DNA of 64,000 bases from Klebsiella sp. WP3-W18-ESBL-02. Lineage in GTDB: Bacteria; Pseudomonadota; Gammaproteobacteria; Enterobacterales; Enterobacteriaceae. This document shows, piece after piece, positions 17,449 to 25,994 of the stretch. The stretch lies in the NCBI RefSeq assembly GCF_014168815.1, contig NZ_AP021974.1, positions 62,001-126,000 on the forward strand. Direction: 5' to 3'. The notes under the pieces are model-generated. The model saw only the letters and a program-made list of their open reading frames with translations, was not told the origin of the DNA and did no database searches. How positions within the stretch are numbered: position 1 is the stretch's first letter; each line of letters starts with the position of its first letter. The position numbers and the translations under genes were made by a program.

Positions 17449-17826
17449 TTATATCTTTAGATCATCAAGTGATAAACCACTATCAAGCAGCTCTTTGAGC
17501 CATGTTGGTCGGCGGCCAGTCCCGGACCAGGTATTTTCTGCGTTCCTGGGGTCGCGGTATTTTACTTGTCTATGTTCTCTGGGGTTGGCAACGCCCTGCA
17601 TTTTCATGGCTTCCAGGCTAATGCCAGCGTCCAATTTTGCAGTTAGCCAGGCCGGGCGCTTCCCTATACCAGTCCACGTATTAAAAGGGTTATCCGGGTC
17701 ACGATACATGGGTTCACCTTTGGGGCGTTTTTCTGATTTCAGGGGAACCAGCATTACCTTCCTTCCTTCAGAGGTTTTCTTTTCGTTTCTTCTTGACACG
17801 ATCTCATTAGCCCTTATCATAAACAT
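17449..17826 (-). CDS. Tandem H-NS-type DNA-binding repeat protein
   Basis: 125 residues with two copies of the H-NS C-terminal DNA-binding pattern: YRDPDNPFNTWTGIGKRPAW and YRDPRNAENTWSGTGRRPTW, followed by SGLSLDDLKI. The W-T/S-G-x-G-R-x-P core is the minor-groove-binding loop of H-NS. It lacks the H-NS oligomerisation domain. Start could be 17826 or 17820. Divergent from virB1 across about 36 bp that contain a palindromic half-site, so it may regulate the transfer genes. Confidence 0.75.
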   Translation of the reverse strand: MFMIRANEIVSRRNEKKTSEGRKVMLVPLKSEKRPKGEPMYRDPDNPFNTWTGIGKRPAWLTAKLDAGISLEAMKMQGVANPREHRQVKYRDPRNAENTWSGTGRRPTWLKELLDSGLSLDDLKI

Positions 17827-17850
17827 AAGTCGTCGAAATTACAATTACGC
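17827..17850. promoter_or_regulatory. Putative operator shared with the virB7 region (copy 1)
   Basis: AAGTCGTCGAAATTACAATT matches, with two mismatches, the left part of the long palindrome at 24194-24223. It fills nearly the whole gap between the divergent H-NS-like gene and virB1, as expected for a Kor-type transfer repressor site. Confidence 0.5.
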
Positions 17851-17862
17851 GGTGAAACGTAA

Positions 17863-18600
17863 ATGAGTAAACATCCAAAACTTCTGGTTCTCGCTCTGGC
17901 CTGCCTTGCTTGTGCTGGCCGTGCCAGTGCTGCGCCTGCCTCAGATGAAGTTGCCAGGCTTGCGCAGAGATGTGCGCCTGATGTTTCACCCTTAACAATG
18001 GCGTACATCGTCGGCCATGAGTCCTCAAATGGGCCGTACAGGATCAATATTAACGGTGGTAGTACCCAGTTAAAACAGCAACCACGTACTGAAGCTGAGG
18101 CCGTCAGCGTTTCGAAAGTTCTGCTGAAGGATAATAAAAGTTTTGATATGGGCCTTGCACAAATTAACTCAAATAATTTAGTGGGCCTGGGTCTTTCGGT
18201 TGACGATATTTTCAAGCCCTGCATCAACCTGCGGGCGAGCCAGACCATCCTTAAAGCCTGTTATGATAGCGCCCTGAAATCCTATCCAGCCGGGCAGGTT
18301 GCGCTGAGACACGCGCTTTCCTGCTACAACACCGGCTCACTCATAAACGGGATTTCTAACGGGTATGTCACGAAAGTTATCAACGTGGCGCGTCAATCAA
18401 CTGATTTGAAAATCCCTACGCTGCTACCTGATGGCCAGACCAGTGAGGACAGCACCGCGACTGAGCCTCAGCAGGCAAAAAGTACGGCCACGCAGTATGA
18501 CGGTGAACAAGATGTTTTTGGTTCGAGTGATGGCGATGCCTTCAGCCGAAATAATACGGATGCCTTTTTAACCAAACAGGAAACAGCGAAGGGGGAGTGA
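17863..18600 (+). CDS. virB1: VirB1 / TraL lytic transglycosylase
   Basis: 245 residues: signal peptide (LLVLALACLACAGRASA), then a lysozyme-like fold with catalytic Glu in GHESSNGPY, FDMGLAQINSNN and ALSCYNTGS, and a disordered tail. It cuts peptidoglycan so the secretion apparatus can cross it. First gene of the rightward transfer operon. Confidence 0.92.
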   Translation: MSKHPKLLVLALACLACAGRASAAPASDEVARLAQRCAPDVSPLTMAYIVGHESSNGPYRININGGSTQLKQQPRTEAEAVSVSKVLLKDNKSFDMGLAQINSNNLVGLGLSVDDIFKPCINLRASQTILKACYDSALKSYPAGQVALRHALSCYNTGSLINGISNGYVTKVINVARQSTDLKIPTLLPDGQTSEDSTATEPQQAKSTATQYDGEQDVFGSSDGDAFSRNNTDAFLTKQETAKGE

Positions 18601-18608
18601 GGTTATGG

Positions 18609-18890
18609 ATGGAACGTTTGTACCTTGTATTGCAATCACAGATCCTGGAGCTATTTGAAACAGGAAAAGTGAAGGAGGTAACGATAAAACGGGTTTCATT
18701 AAAGACGTGGTATCCCGTTTTTCAGATAGACGATGAACAGTTGGGCCAGATCGCATGTTCCATTCGGGTTAACAAAGAGCATGAACTACGAACCTGGGCT
18801 GATTTAAGGCTACTGGCAGAGTTTTTGAAAGATAAGTGTGGCGTTGAAGAATGCCGGTTAAATCTGCAATCAACAGAAGATAGTGAGTAA
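18609..18890 (+). CDS. Small unknown transfer-region protein
   Basis: 93 residues from ATG 18609 (MERLYLVLQSQILELFETGK), chosen because GAGG lies six bases upstream; a GTG at 18597 would overlap the virB1 stop. Soluble, mixed alpha/beta (TIKRVSLKTWYPVFQIDDE). In pKM101-type loci a small regulatory gene (korB) sits between the virB1 and virB2 homologues, so position suggests a regulator. I cannot confirm sequence similarity. Confidence 0.6.
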   Translation: MERLYLVLQSQILELFETGKVKEVTIKRVSLKTWYPVFQIDDEQLGQIACSIRVNKEHELRTWADLRLLAEFLKDKCGVEECRLNLQSTEDSE

Positions 18891-18899
18891 GGAGAAAGT

Positions 18900-19193
18900 A
18901 TGACCACGTTGTTTAAGAAGTATGGCCCTGCGGTAGTTATGGGCGTTTTGTCCATTGCCCTGCCGCAAATTGCGCTGGCCGCTGGCACCGATACTGGTGA
19001 ATCAACCGCTACATCAATCCAGACGTGGTTGAGCACATGGATTCCAATTGGTTGTGCTATTGCGATCATGGTTAGTTGCTTTATGTGGATGCTTCACGTA
19101 ATCCCAGCCAGCTTTATTCCTCGTATCGTAATCTCGCTGATTGGTATTGGTTCTGCATCATTTCTGGTTTCCCTGACGGGCGTAGGAAGCTGA
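18900..19193 (+). CDS. virB2: VirB2 / TraM major pilin
   Basis: 97 residues: signal peptide ending ALPQIALAAG, then two hydrophobic helices (IPIGCAIAIMVSCFMWMLHV; FIPRIVISLIGIGSASFLVS), the usual VirB2 plan. It forms the conjugative pilus shaft. A stable hairpin follows and may raise pilin mRNA above downstream genes. Confidence 0.88.
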   Translation: MTTLFKKYGPAVVMGVLSIALPQIALAAGTDTGESTATSIQTWLSTWIPIGCAIAIMVSCFMWMLHVIPASFIPRIVISLIGIGSASFLVSLTGVGS

Positions 19194-19204
19194 ACAACGC
19201 GAAA

Positions 19205-19224
19205 AGGGGGGACTTTTGTCCCCC
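19205..19224 (+). terminator. Hairpin between pilin and VirB3
   Basis: GGGGGAC-tttt-GTCCCCC forms a compact stem without a T-run. More likely an mRNA-stability or attenuation element after virB2 than a full terminator. Confidence 0.5.
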
Positions 19225-19242
19225 AAAGTGAGGACTACAAAG

Positions 19243-19560
19243 ATGTTCGTTGACGGGAAAAGACCGCTTTTCAAAGGTGCGACTCGCTTACCTCGCGCGC
19301 TGGGTGTACCACGTAATGTAGCTATGATGATATTCATGATTTCTGCCTCGCTTTTTATGATTATTCATATGTGGGCGATCCTGGTGTTCGTCTTTTTGTG
19401 GATTCCTTCAGCTGCATTAACAAAATATGACGACCGCATGTTTCGAATTATGGGCCTGTGGTTGAAAACCAAATTCAGTAATTGGTTTGATTCTCCGTTT
19501 AAGCAGTGGGGAGGATCGTCTTATTCCTCTGTTGACTACAAACGTAAGGGTTTAAAATAA
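19243..19560 (+). CDS. virB3: VirB3 / TraA inner-membrane component
   Basis: 105 residues from ATG 19243 (upstream GTGAGGA); TTG and GTG starts further up fall in the hairpin. Typical VirB3: short N-terminus LFKGATRLPRALGVPR, then a hydrophobic region (MMIFMISASLFMIIHMWAIL). Separate from VirB4, unlike IncX systems where the two are fused. The stop overlaps the virB4 start. Confidence 0.87.
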   Translation: MFVDGKRPLFKGATRLPRALGVPRNVAMMIFMISASLFMIIHMWAILVFVFLWIPSAALTKYDDRMFRIMGLWLKTKFSNWFDSPFKQWGGSSYSSVDYKRKGLK

Positions 19561-22160
19561 TGAGAGCTGCCACCGCTACGAAGCCAAAAAAAATTGATGC
19601 CTACCGTAAGGAGCCATCAGTAAATAAAAAGTATTTGCCCTATTCTTATCACCTCAATGATTACGTGATTTCGATGGAAAACGGCGATCTGATGGCTTTT
19701 TTCAAGCTGGATGGCCGCACACATGACTGCGCATCAGATCGGGAACTGGTCACCTGGCATAAAGACCTTAATACGCTGGTCAAGAGCTTCGGAACAGACC
19801 ATGTAGAGCTGTGGACGCATGAATATCACCATGAGGCTAAAGAGTACCCGGATGGTGAGTATGACCATTTTTTCCCTGCTTATGTTGATCAATATAACCG
19901 TAAGCTGCACGGTGATTCCAAGCAGCTGATTAATGACCTTTATCTGACCGTTATTTACAAACAGGTAGGGGATAAAACACAGAAGTTTCTGGCGAAATTT
20001 GAAAAGCCGACTCGTGACGAAATTCAGCGAATGCAGAATGAGGCGCTTGAAGGTCTGGAAGATATTTCTGAACAAATCCTGGAAGCAATGAAGCCGTATG
20101 GCATTCAGCAGTTGGGTATCTATTATCGTGACAAACGCGGTGTTGAAATTCCTGCGCCTGATAAAAAAGAACGTGAAGAACTTGCTGAAGTCGATGAATC
20201 AGACATTTTTGACGAAGCCATTGTTATCGAACGCAACGAGCCTGAACCTTCGCAGGCTCACGCTTATTCAAAAGCGCTGGAGTTCCTTTATTTCCTCGCA
20301 AATATGGAATGGGCCATCGTGCCTGTTTGCCGTGATCGTATCCGTGAGTACATCATGGACAACCGCCCTGTTAGCTCACTGTGGGGGGATGTTGTCCAGA
20401 TCAGAACGGTAGATCACAACTTCTATACCACCGGCATTGAATTTCGTGAATACGAAGAAGATACAGAGCCAGGCCAGCTTAACATGCTTAAAGAAGCCGA
20501 TTTTGAATACCTTCTGACGCAGAGTTTTTCTTGCCTCTCTGAATCTTCAGCTAAAACGTTTCTGACGCATCAGGAAAAATCTTTGCAGGAAACGCGCGAC
20601 CGTGCGCAAAGCCAGCTGGCACAGCTTGGTACCGCGCTCGATATGCTGACGTCCAGAGAGTTCGTGATGGGCTACCATCATGGAACCGTGCATGTCTGGG
20701 ATAATGACCAAAACGCGGTACAGCGCAAAGCGCGTCGTGTGAAGGTTATGCTAACCGGCTGTGGCGTGGTTGGCGGGACTCTCAGCCTGGCCTCTGAGGC
20801 TGCATATTATGCGAGACTGCCTGGCAACCAGAAATGGGCGCCGCGCCCGGTTCCGATAAACTCATGGAACTTCCTGCACTTCAGCCCGTTCCACAATTTT
20901 ATGCGTGGCAAGCCTGACAATAACCCGTGGGGGCCAGCGCTGACCATGTTCCGCACGATCAGCGGTACGCCACTCTATTTTAATTTCCATGTGACCCCGC
21001 TTGAAGAACTTTCCTACGGTAAACGCCCGCTGGGCCATGCGTTAATAACGGGTATGTCGGGGGAAGGTAAAACCACGCTGCTTAACTTCCTGCTGGCGCA
21101 GTCAATGAAGTACAACCCGCGGCTTTTTGTTTATGACCGTGACCGCGGTATGGAGCCGTTCATTCGAAGCGTTGGTGGCTACTATAAAGTTCTGCAACAG
21201 GGTATGCCGTCCGGGTTTGCCCCGCTTCAGATTGAACCGACCAAACGCAATATTGCCCTCATTAAAAACCTGTTCCGCATTTGTGTGGAAACCACCAATA
21301 ACGGGCCTATCAGCGCAACGATGGCTACCGAACTGGCTGAAGGCGTTGATGCGGTTATGGGGGAAGGCTCACTTATTCCACGCGAGGCGCGCACCGTTAC
21401 TATCCTGGACGGGTACGTGAATGAAGTTGTGGAAAATGGCGTATCACTGAAAGGGCTGCTGCGCGAATGGACGCGCGAAGGCCAGTATGGCTGGCTGTTT
21501 GACAATGATAAAGACAGCCTGGATCTCAGCGCGAATGATATTTTTGGCTTCGATTTATCCGAGTTTATCGCAGCCAAAGAGGAAGTATCCAGCCCGGCCC
21601 GTACTCCGCTCATGATGTACCTTCTGTACCGGGTACGTGACTCCATCGACGGCAAACGCCGCGTCATTCAGTGCTTTGACGAGTTCCACGCCTACCTTGA
21701 CGATCCGGTTATCGAGCGTGAAGTTAAGCGTGGTATCAAAACTGACCGTAAGAAAGACGCTATCTATGTGTTTGCCACGCAGGAGCCGAACGATGCGCTG
21801 TCCAGCCGTATTGGCCGCACGATCATGTCGCAGACCGTCACAAAAATCTGCCTGCGCGATCCGGAAGCTATCCGAGAGGATTATGCCTTCCTTACTGATG
21901 CTGAATACGACGCGCTGATGTCGATTACCGAACACTCCAGACAGTTCCTGGTTAAACAAGGGCAACAGTCTGCGATTGCTTCTTTCAATCTCTACCCTCG
22001 CAACAGCGACGATATTGATGCAGATATTAAGACAATGGACAACGTTCTTAGCGTGTTGTCCGGTGAACCACAAAATGCCGAAATTGCGCATGAGCTGGTT
22101 GAACGGCTCGGTAATGACCCTGAAGTATGGCTCAAAGAATACTGGCGCCTGACGGCTTAA
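19560..22160 (+). CDS. virB4: VirB4 / TraB secretion ATPase
   Basis: 866 residues. CagE/TrbE/VirB domain in the N-terminal half and an ATPase domain in the C-terminal half: Walker A GMSGEGKTTLLNF near residue 498 and Walker B RVIQCFDEFHAYL. VirB4 powers pilus assembly and substrate transfer from the inner membrane. Length matches pKM101 TraB closely. Confidence 0.95.
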   Translation: MRAATATKPKKIDAYRKEPSVNKKYLPYSYHLNDYVISMENGDLMAFFKLDGRTHDCASDRELVTWHKDLNTLVKSFGTDHVELWTHEYHHEAKEYPDGEYDHFFPAYVDQYNRKLHGDSKQLINDLYLTVIYKQVGDKTQKFLAKFEKPTRDEIQRMQNEALEGLEDISEQILEAMKPYGIQQLGIYYRDKRGVEIPAPDKKEREELAEVDESDIFDEAIVIERNEPEPSQAHAYSKALEFLYFLANMEWAIVPVCRDRIREYIMDNRPVSSLWGDVVQIRTVDHNFYTTGIEFREYEEDTEPGQLNMLKEADFEYLLTQSFSCLSESSAKTFLTHQEKSLQETRDRAQSQLAQLGTALDMLTSREFVMGYHHGTVHVWDNDQNAVQRKARRVKVMLTGCGVVGGTLSLASEAAYYARLPGNQKWAPRPVPINSWNFLHFSPFHNFMRGKPDNNPWGPALTMFRTISGTPLYFNFHVTPLEELSYGKRPLGHALITGMSGEGKTTLLNFLLAQSMKYNPRLFVYDRDRGMEPFIRSVGGYYKVLQQGMPSGFAPLQIEPTKRNIALIKNLFRICVETTNNGPISATMATELAEGVDAVMGEGSLIPREARTVTILDGYVNEVVENGVSLKGLLREWTREGQYGWLFDNDKDSLDLSANDIFGFDLSEFIAAKEEVSSPARTPLMMYLLYRVRDSIDGKRRVIQCFDEFHAYLDDPVIEREVKRGIKTDRKKDAIYVFATQEPNDALSSRIGRTIMSQTVTKICLRDPEAIREDYAFLTDAEYDALMSITEHSRQFLVKQGQQSAIASFNLYPRNSDDIDADIKTMDNVLSVLSGEPQNAEIAHELVERLGNDPEVWLKEYWRLTA

Positions 22161-22177
22161 CAACGAGGCAAAACACC

Positions 22178-22891
22178 ATGAAAAAAACACTGACGGCAGT
22201 ATTGCTGACCACCGGCCTGATTCTGGGAGGCGCGCAAAGCGCTTCCGCAGGCATCATCGTGACCAACCCTACTGAACTGGCTAAACAGGTCGAGCAGCTT
22301 CAGCAAATGGCGCAGCAGCTGGAGCAGCTTAAAAGCCAGCTGCAAACGCAGAAAAATATGTATGAGTCGATGGCAAAGACAACCAACCTGGGCGATCTGC
22401 TGGGGACGTCTACCAGCACGCTGGCAAATAATTTGCCGGACAACTGGAAGGAGATTTACAGCGACGCCATGAACTCCAGTTCTTCCGTCACGCCTTCAGT
22501 TAACAGCATGATGGGCCAGTTTAATGCGGAAGTTGACGACATGACGCCCAGCGAAGCAATTACCTACATGAACAAAAAGCTGGCTGAAAAAGGCGCTTAT
22601 GACCGCGTTATGGCAGAAAAAGCCTACAACAACCAGATGCAGGAACTAACCGATATGCAGGAGCTGACGGAGCAGATTAAAACGACTCCAGACCTGAAAT
22701 CGATTGCTGACTTACAGGCCCGTATCCAGACGTCACAGGGTGCTATTCAGGGTGAGCAGGCGAAGCTGAATCTGATGAACATGTTGCAGCAGTCACAGGA
22801 CAAGCTATTACGTGCGCAGAAAGAACGTGCCACCCACAATTTTGTTTTTGGAACCGGCGGGGACGTTACCGCGTCACCTTCAATTAACTGA
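22178..22891 (+). CDS. virB5: VirB5 / TraC minor pilin
   Basis: 237 residues from ATG 22178: signal peptide MKKTLTAVLLTTGLILGGAQ then SASAG, followed by a long helical region (LAKQVEQLQQMAQQLEQLKS). VirB5 caps the pilus tip and contributes to recipient contact. Confidence 0.88.
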   Translation: MKKTLTAVLLTTGLILGGAQSASAGIIVTNPTELAKQVEQLQQMAQQLEQLKSQLQTQKNMYESMAKTTNLGDLLGTSTSTLANNLPDNWKEIYSDAMNSSSSVTPSVNSMMGQFNAEVDDMTPSEAITYMNKKLAEKGAYDRVMAEKAYNNQMQELTDMQELTEQIKTTPDLKSIADLQARIQTSQGAIQGEQAKLNLMNMLQQSQDKLLRAQKERATHNFVFGTGGDVTASPSIN

Positions 22892-22898
22892 GGTAATT

Positions 22899-23126
22899 AT
22901 GAAAAAACTACTGCTTGTTATCCCTTTCCTCCTGGTGGCCTGCGATGCCTCGCATGACGTGGAGTGGTACAAAAAACATGAGAAAGAGCGCAAGGCAACA
23001 ATTCAGGAATGCAAGAAAGACGCGGATGAACTTCAGAAACCTGATTGCAAAAACGCGCGCGAAGCCGATCGTCAGCTGTTTGTGTTCGGCAAAAAAGACG
23101 GCGAAATCAATTCACCGAAAATTTAG
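22899..23126 (+). CDS. eex: Entry-exclusion lipoprotein (EexN-like)
   Basis: 75 residues with lipobox FLLVACDA and the small cysteine pattern VEWYKKHEKERKATIQECKK then PDCKNA typical of EexN proteins. It sits between virB5 and virB6, exactly where eex lies in pKM101, and should reduce redundant conjugation into cells already carrying the system. Confidence 0.85.
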   Translation: MKKLLLVIPFLLVACDASHDVEWYKKHEKERKATIQECKKDADELQKPDCKNAREADRQLFVFGKKDGEINSPKI

Positions 23127-23141
23127 GAGTAAGGAGGCAAT

Positions 23142-24182
23142 ATGGCATTCACCCTAGTCGCAGACATTTTCGCAAAAGTAGACGGGGCGATTACGTCAAT
23201 GGTGAGCGCCAATGTTGCCACCATTATCTCTGATGTAACGCCTCTGATTGCCACCTGTCTGACAATCAAGCTGATGGTTCAGGGGATGTACTCAGCGTTT
23301 AATCCGGGGGCGGGCGACAGCCTGAGTTCGCTGATTAAAGAGTATCTTTCCATAGCCCTTATCCTGAGCTTTGCAACGGCGGGCGGCTGGTATCAACAGG
23401 AACTGGTCAACGTGGCGCTTCACCTGCCGGATGATTTTGCTGGGATACTGTCTGCCCCTAATAAAGTCGGTGCAAGTGGCGTACCGGCGATTATTGATAG
23501 CGGTATTGAAAAAGGTATCAAGATCGTCAACACCGCATGGGAAGCCGCAGACGTGTTTTCATCGAGCGGCCTGGCCGCGTATGCCATTGGCGGCATTATG
23601 ATGATTGCTACCGTTGTGCTGGGCGGCCTCGGTGCGGGCTTTGTGATCATGGCTAAAATCCTTCTGGCCGTTACGCTTTGTTTTGGCCCGATTGCAATCT
23701 TCTGCCTGCTGTGGGGAGCGACAAAAAACATCTTTGCTCGCTGGCTGGCGTCGGTCATTAACTATGGCCTTGTCGTCGTCATTCTTGCGCTCGTGTTTGG
23801 TTTCATCATGCAGATGTTCGACAACCTCCTGTCCTCGATGAACTCTGATGCCGCTTACTCATCAATCACTGGTTCTATCTCCGCCTTATTACTGACGGTC
23901 ATTTCCGTTTTCGTTCTGTTCCAGATTCCGCAAATTGCCGCCAGCTGGGGTAGCGGTATCAGCGCCGGAGTTGCTGACGCCGCACGCTCTACGGGTTCTT
24001 CCATGCAGGCGCTTGGCAATATGGGCAGCCACGGCATGTTTGGCGGTAATGCGTTCAGAGGCGGTAACAGTGGCGGCGGCCAGCAATCGGCAGGTGGAGG
24101 AAGTGGCAGCAACAGCGGAGGAAGCAGTGGTTCTAATTTAAGTGGTAAGGCAAGGGGCAGTCGAGGGAAGAAGGCTGCATAA
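23142..24182 (+). CDS. virB6: VirB6 / TraD polytopic membrane protein
   Basis: 346 residues with several membrane segments (LAAYAIGGIMMIATVVLGGL; ILLAVTLCFGPIAIFCLLWG; LLTVISVFVLFQIPQIA) and a Gly/Ser-rich tail (GGGSGSNSGGSSGSN). VirB6 forms part of the inner-membrane channel. Confidence 0.92.
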   Translation: MAFTLVADIFAKVDGAITSMVSANVATIISDVTPLIATCLTIKLMVQGMYSAFNPGAGDSLSSLIKEYLSIALILSFATAGGWYQQELVNVALHLPDDFAGILSAPNKVGASGVPAIIDSGIEKGIKIVNTAWEAADVFSSSGLAAYAIGGIMMIATVVLGGLGAGFVIMAKILLAVTLCFGPIAIFCLLWGATKNIFARWLASVINYGLVVVILALVFGFIMQMFDNLLSSMNSDAAYSSITGSISALLLTVISVFVLFQIPQIAASWGSGISAGVADAARSTGSSMQALGNMGSHGMFGGNAFRGGNSGGGQQSAGGGSGSNSGGSSGSNLSGKARGSRGKKAA

Positions 24183-24193
24183 AATTAAAACAA

Positions 24194-24223
24194 AAGTCGT
24201 TGAAATTGCAATTTCGACGACTT
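24194..24223. promoter_or_regulatory. Long palindrome between virB6 and virB7 (operator copy 2)
   Basis: A 30-bp near-perfect palindrome: AAGTCGTTGAAATT on the left, AATTTCGACGACTT on the right. It shares its left half with the site at 17827 before virB1. An RNA hairpin acting as a terminator is the alternative, but the shared sequence at a promoter favours a regulator site and an internal promoter for virB7-virB11. Confidence 0.55.
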
Positions 24224-24252
24224 ATTATAATTAGTACGTTCAACAACCGATA

Positions 24253-24411
24253 ATGGATGCCGTAATGCGCAGCTTATTGCTTATGGGAGTTCTTCTGATT
24301 AGCGCCTGTTCCAGCGGGCATAAACCGCCACCGGAGCCGGACTGGAGCAACACCGTTCCAGTAAACAAAACAATCCCGGTTGATACGCAAGGTGGTGCAA
24401 ATGAAAGCTAA
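24253..24411 (+). CDS. virB7: VirB7 / TraN lipoprotein
   Basis: 52 residues ([20 protein letters not shown], then [11 protein letters not shown]). The lipobox LISAC, short length and proline-rich tail fit VirB7, which stabilises VirB9 in the outer-membrane core complex. A start at ATG 24265 is equally possible. It overlaps virB8 by 11 bases. Confidence 0.82.
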
Positions 24412-25099
24412 TAAAAAAACAGGGCTTACACGTGAAGCCATTAAAGAGTTCAACGAAAGCCGTAAAGGGCTTGAAGTTGATCTGATGGATGAAGTGCTGA
24501 AGTCCCGGCGTACCGCCTGGATGGTTGCCACCGGTTCAGCGGTGGTAACTGTTTTTGCACTCTCTTTAGTTGGTTACGTGGTGCATAAGTACAGCCAGCC
24601 AATCCCCGCACATCTGCTAACGCTCAACGAGGCCACTCACGAAGTACAGCAGGTCAAGCTGACCCGCGACCAGACCTCTTATGGTGACGAAATTGATAAG
24701 TTCTGGCTGACACAATATGTCATTCACCGTGAGAGCTATGACTTCTATTCAGTTCAGGTCGACTATACGGCCGTTGGCTTAATGTCCACGCCGAACGTGG
24801 CAGAGTCTTACCAGAGCAAGTTCAAGGGCCGCAACGGTCTTGATAAGGTTCTGGGCGACAGTGAAACGACCCGCGTGAAGATTAACTCTGTGATCCTCGA
24901 TAAACCGCACGGCGTAGCAACGATACGCTTTACTACGGTTCGCCGCGTGCGCAGCAATCCCGTTGATGATCAGCCGCAGCGCTGGATTGCCATTATGGGG
25001 TATGAATATAAATCGCTGGCGATGAATGCTGAGCAGCGTTATGTCAACCCGCTGGGTTTCCGCGTGACGAGTTATCGCGTCAACCCGGAAGTTAACTGA
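24401..25099 (+). CDS. virB8: VirB8 / TraE assembly factor
   Basis: 232 residues: cytoplasmic N-terminus, one membrane helix ([20 protein letters not shown]) and a periplasmic VirB8 domain ([35 protein letters not shown]). Bitopic nucleation factor that links channel components. Confidence 0.93.
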
Positions 25100-25109
25100 G
25101 GGCTGCCCC

Positions 25110-25994
25110 ATGAAAAAACTACTTCTTTCAGCAGTCGTTTTGTCAGTCCTGGGAGGCGCGGCCACTAACGTTATGGCGCTTGAGGTTGGCCGCAATTCTC
25201 CTTATGACTATCGCATTAAAAGCGTTGTTTATAACCCTGTTAATGTGGTCAAAATTGACGCTATCGCCGGTGTGGCTACCCACATTGTTGTCGCGCCTGA
25301 CGAAACCTATATCACTCATGCTTTTGGCGATTCTGAAAGCTGGACGTTTGCGCACAAAATGAACCATTTTTTTGTGAAGCCGAAACAGGCCATGAGTGAT
25401 ACCAACCTGGTGATCGTCACCGATAAGCGCACCTATAACATCGTCCTCCATTTCATCGGTGAAGAAACGAAGAAAAATGCAGACGGTACGGTATCAAAAT
25501 CCTTTATTGAAACGCCGTGGGCTGTGCGCCAGGCCGTTCTTCAGCTGACCTATGAATATCCGTTTGAGCAGCAGGAAAAAGCCAAAAGCGCGGCTGATAA
25601 AAAACGCATTACGCAGAAGCTGAAGCAGACGGCTTTTGCGGGGGCGAAGAACTATCAGTACGTAATGAGCGAACAGCCTGAAATGCGCAGCATCCAGCCG
25701 GTTCACGTCTGGGATAACTACCGCTTTACCCGGTTTGAGTTTCCGGCCAATGCGGAGTTACCGCAGGTCTACATGATCTCGGCCAGTGGCAAAGAAACGC
25801 TGCCTAACTCTCATGTTGTGGGTGAGAACCGCAACATCATCGAGGTGGAAACCGTCGCTAAAGAGTGGCGTATTCGTCTGGGCGATAAAGTCGTTGGCGT
25901 TCGTAATAATAATTTCGCGCCGGGCGCCGGTGCGGTAGCAACCGGTACGGCTTCCCCGGATGTGCGCAGGGTTCAAATTGGGGAGGATAACTGA
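25110..25994 (+). CDS. virB9: VirB9 / TraO outer-membrane core protein
   Basis: 294 residues with a signal peptide (LSVLGGAATNVMALEVG) and VirB9/CagX motifs (ESWTFAHKMNHFFVKPK; YQYVMSEQPEMRSIQPVHVW; NIIEVETVAKEWRIRLG). Forms the outer-membrane core with VirB7 and VirB10. The stop overlaps virB10. Confidence 0.94.
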   Translation: MKKLLLSAVVLSVLGGAATNVMALEVGRNSPYDYRIKSVVYNPVNVVKIDAIAGVATHIVVAPDETYITHAFGDSESWTFAHKMNHFFVKPKQAMSDTNLVIVTDKRTYNIVLHFIGEETKKNADGTVSKSFIETPWAVRQAVLQLTYEYPFEQQEKAKSAADKKRITQKLKQTAFAGAKNYQYVMSEQPEMRSIQPVHVWDNYRFTRFEFPANAELPQVYMISASGKETLPNSHVVGENRNIIEVETVAKEWRIRLGDKVVGVRNNNFAPGAGAVATGTASPDVRRVQIGEDN

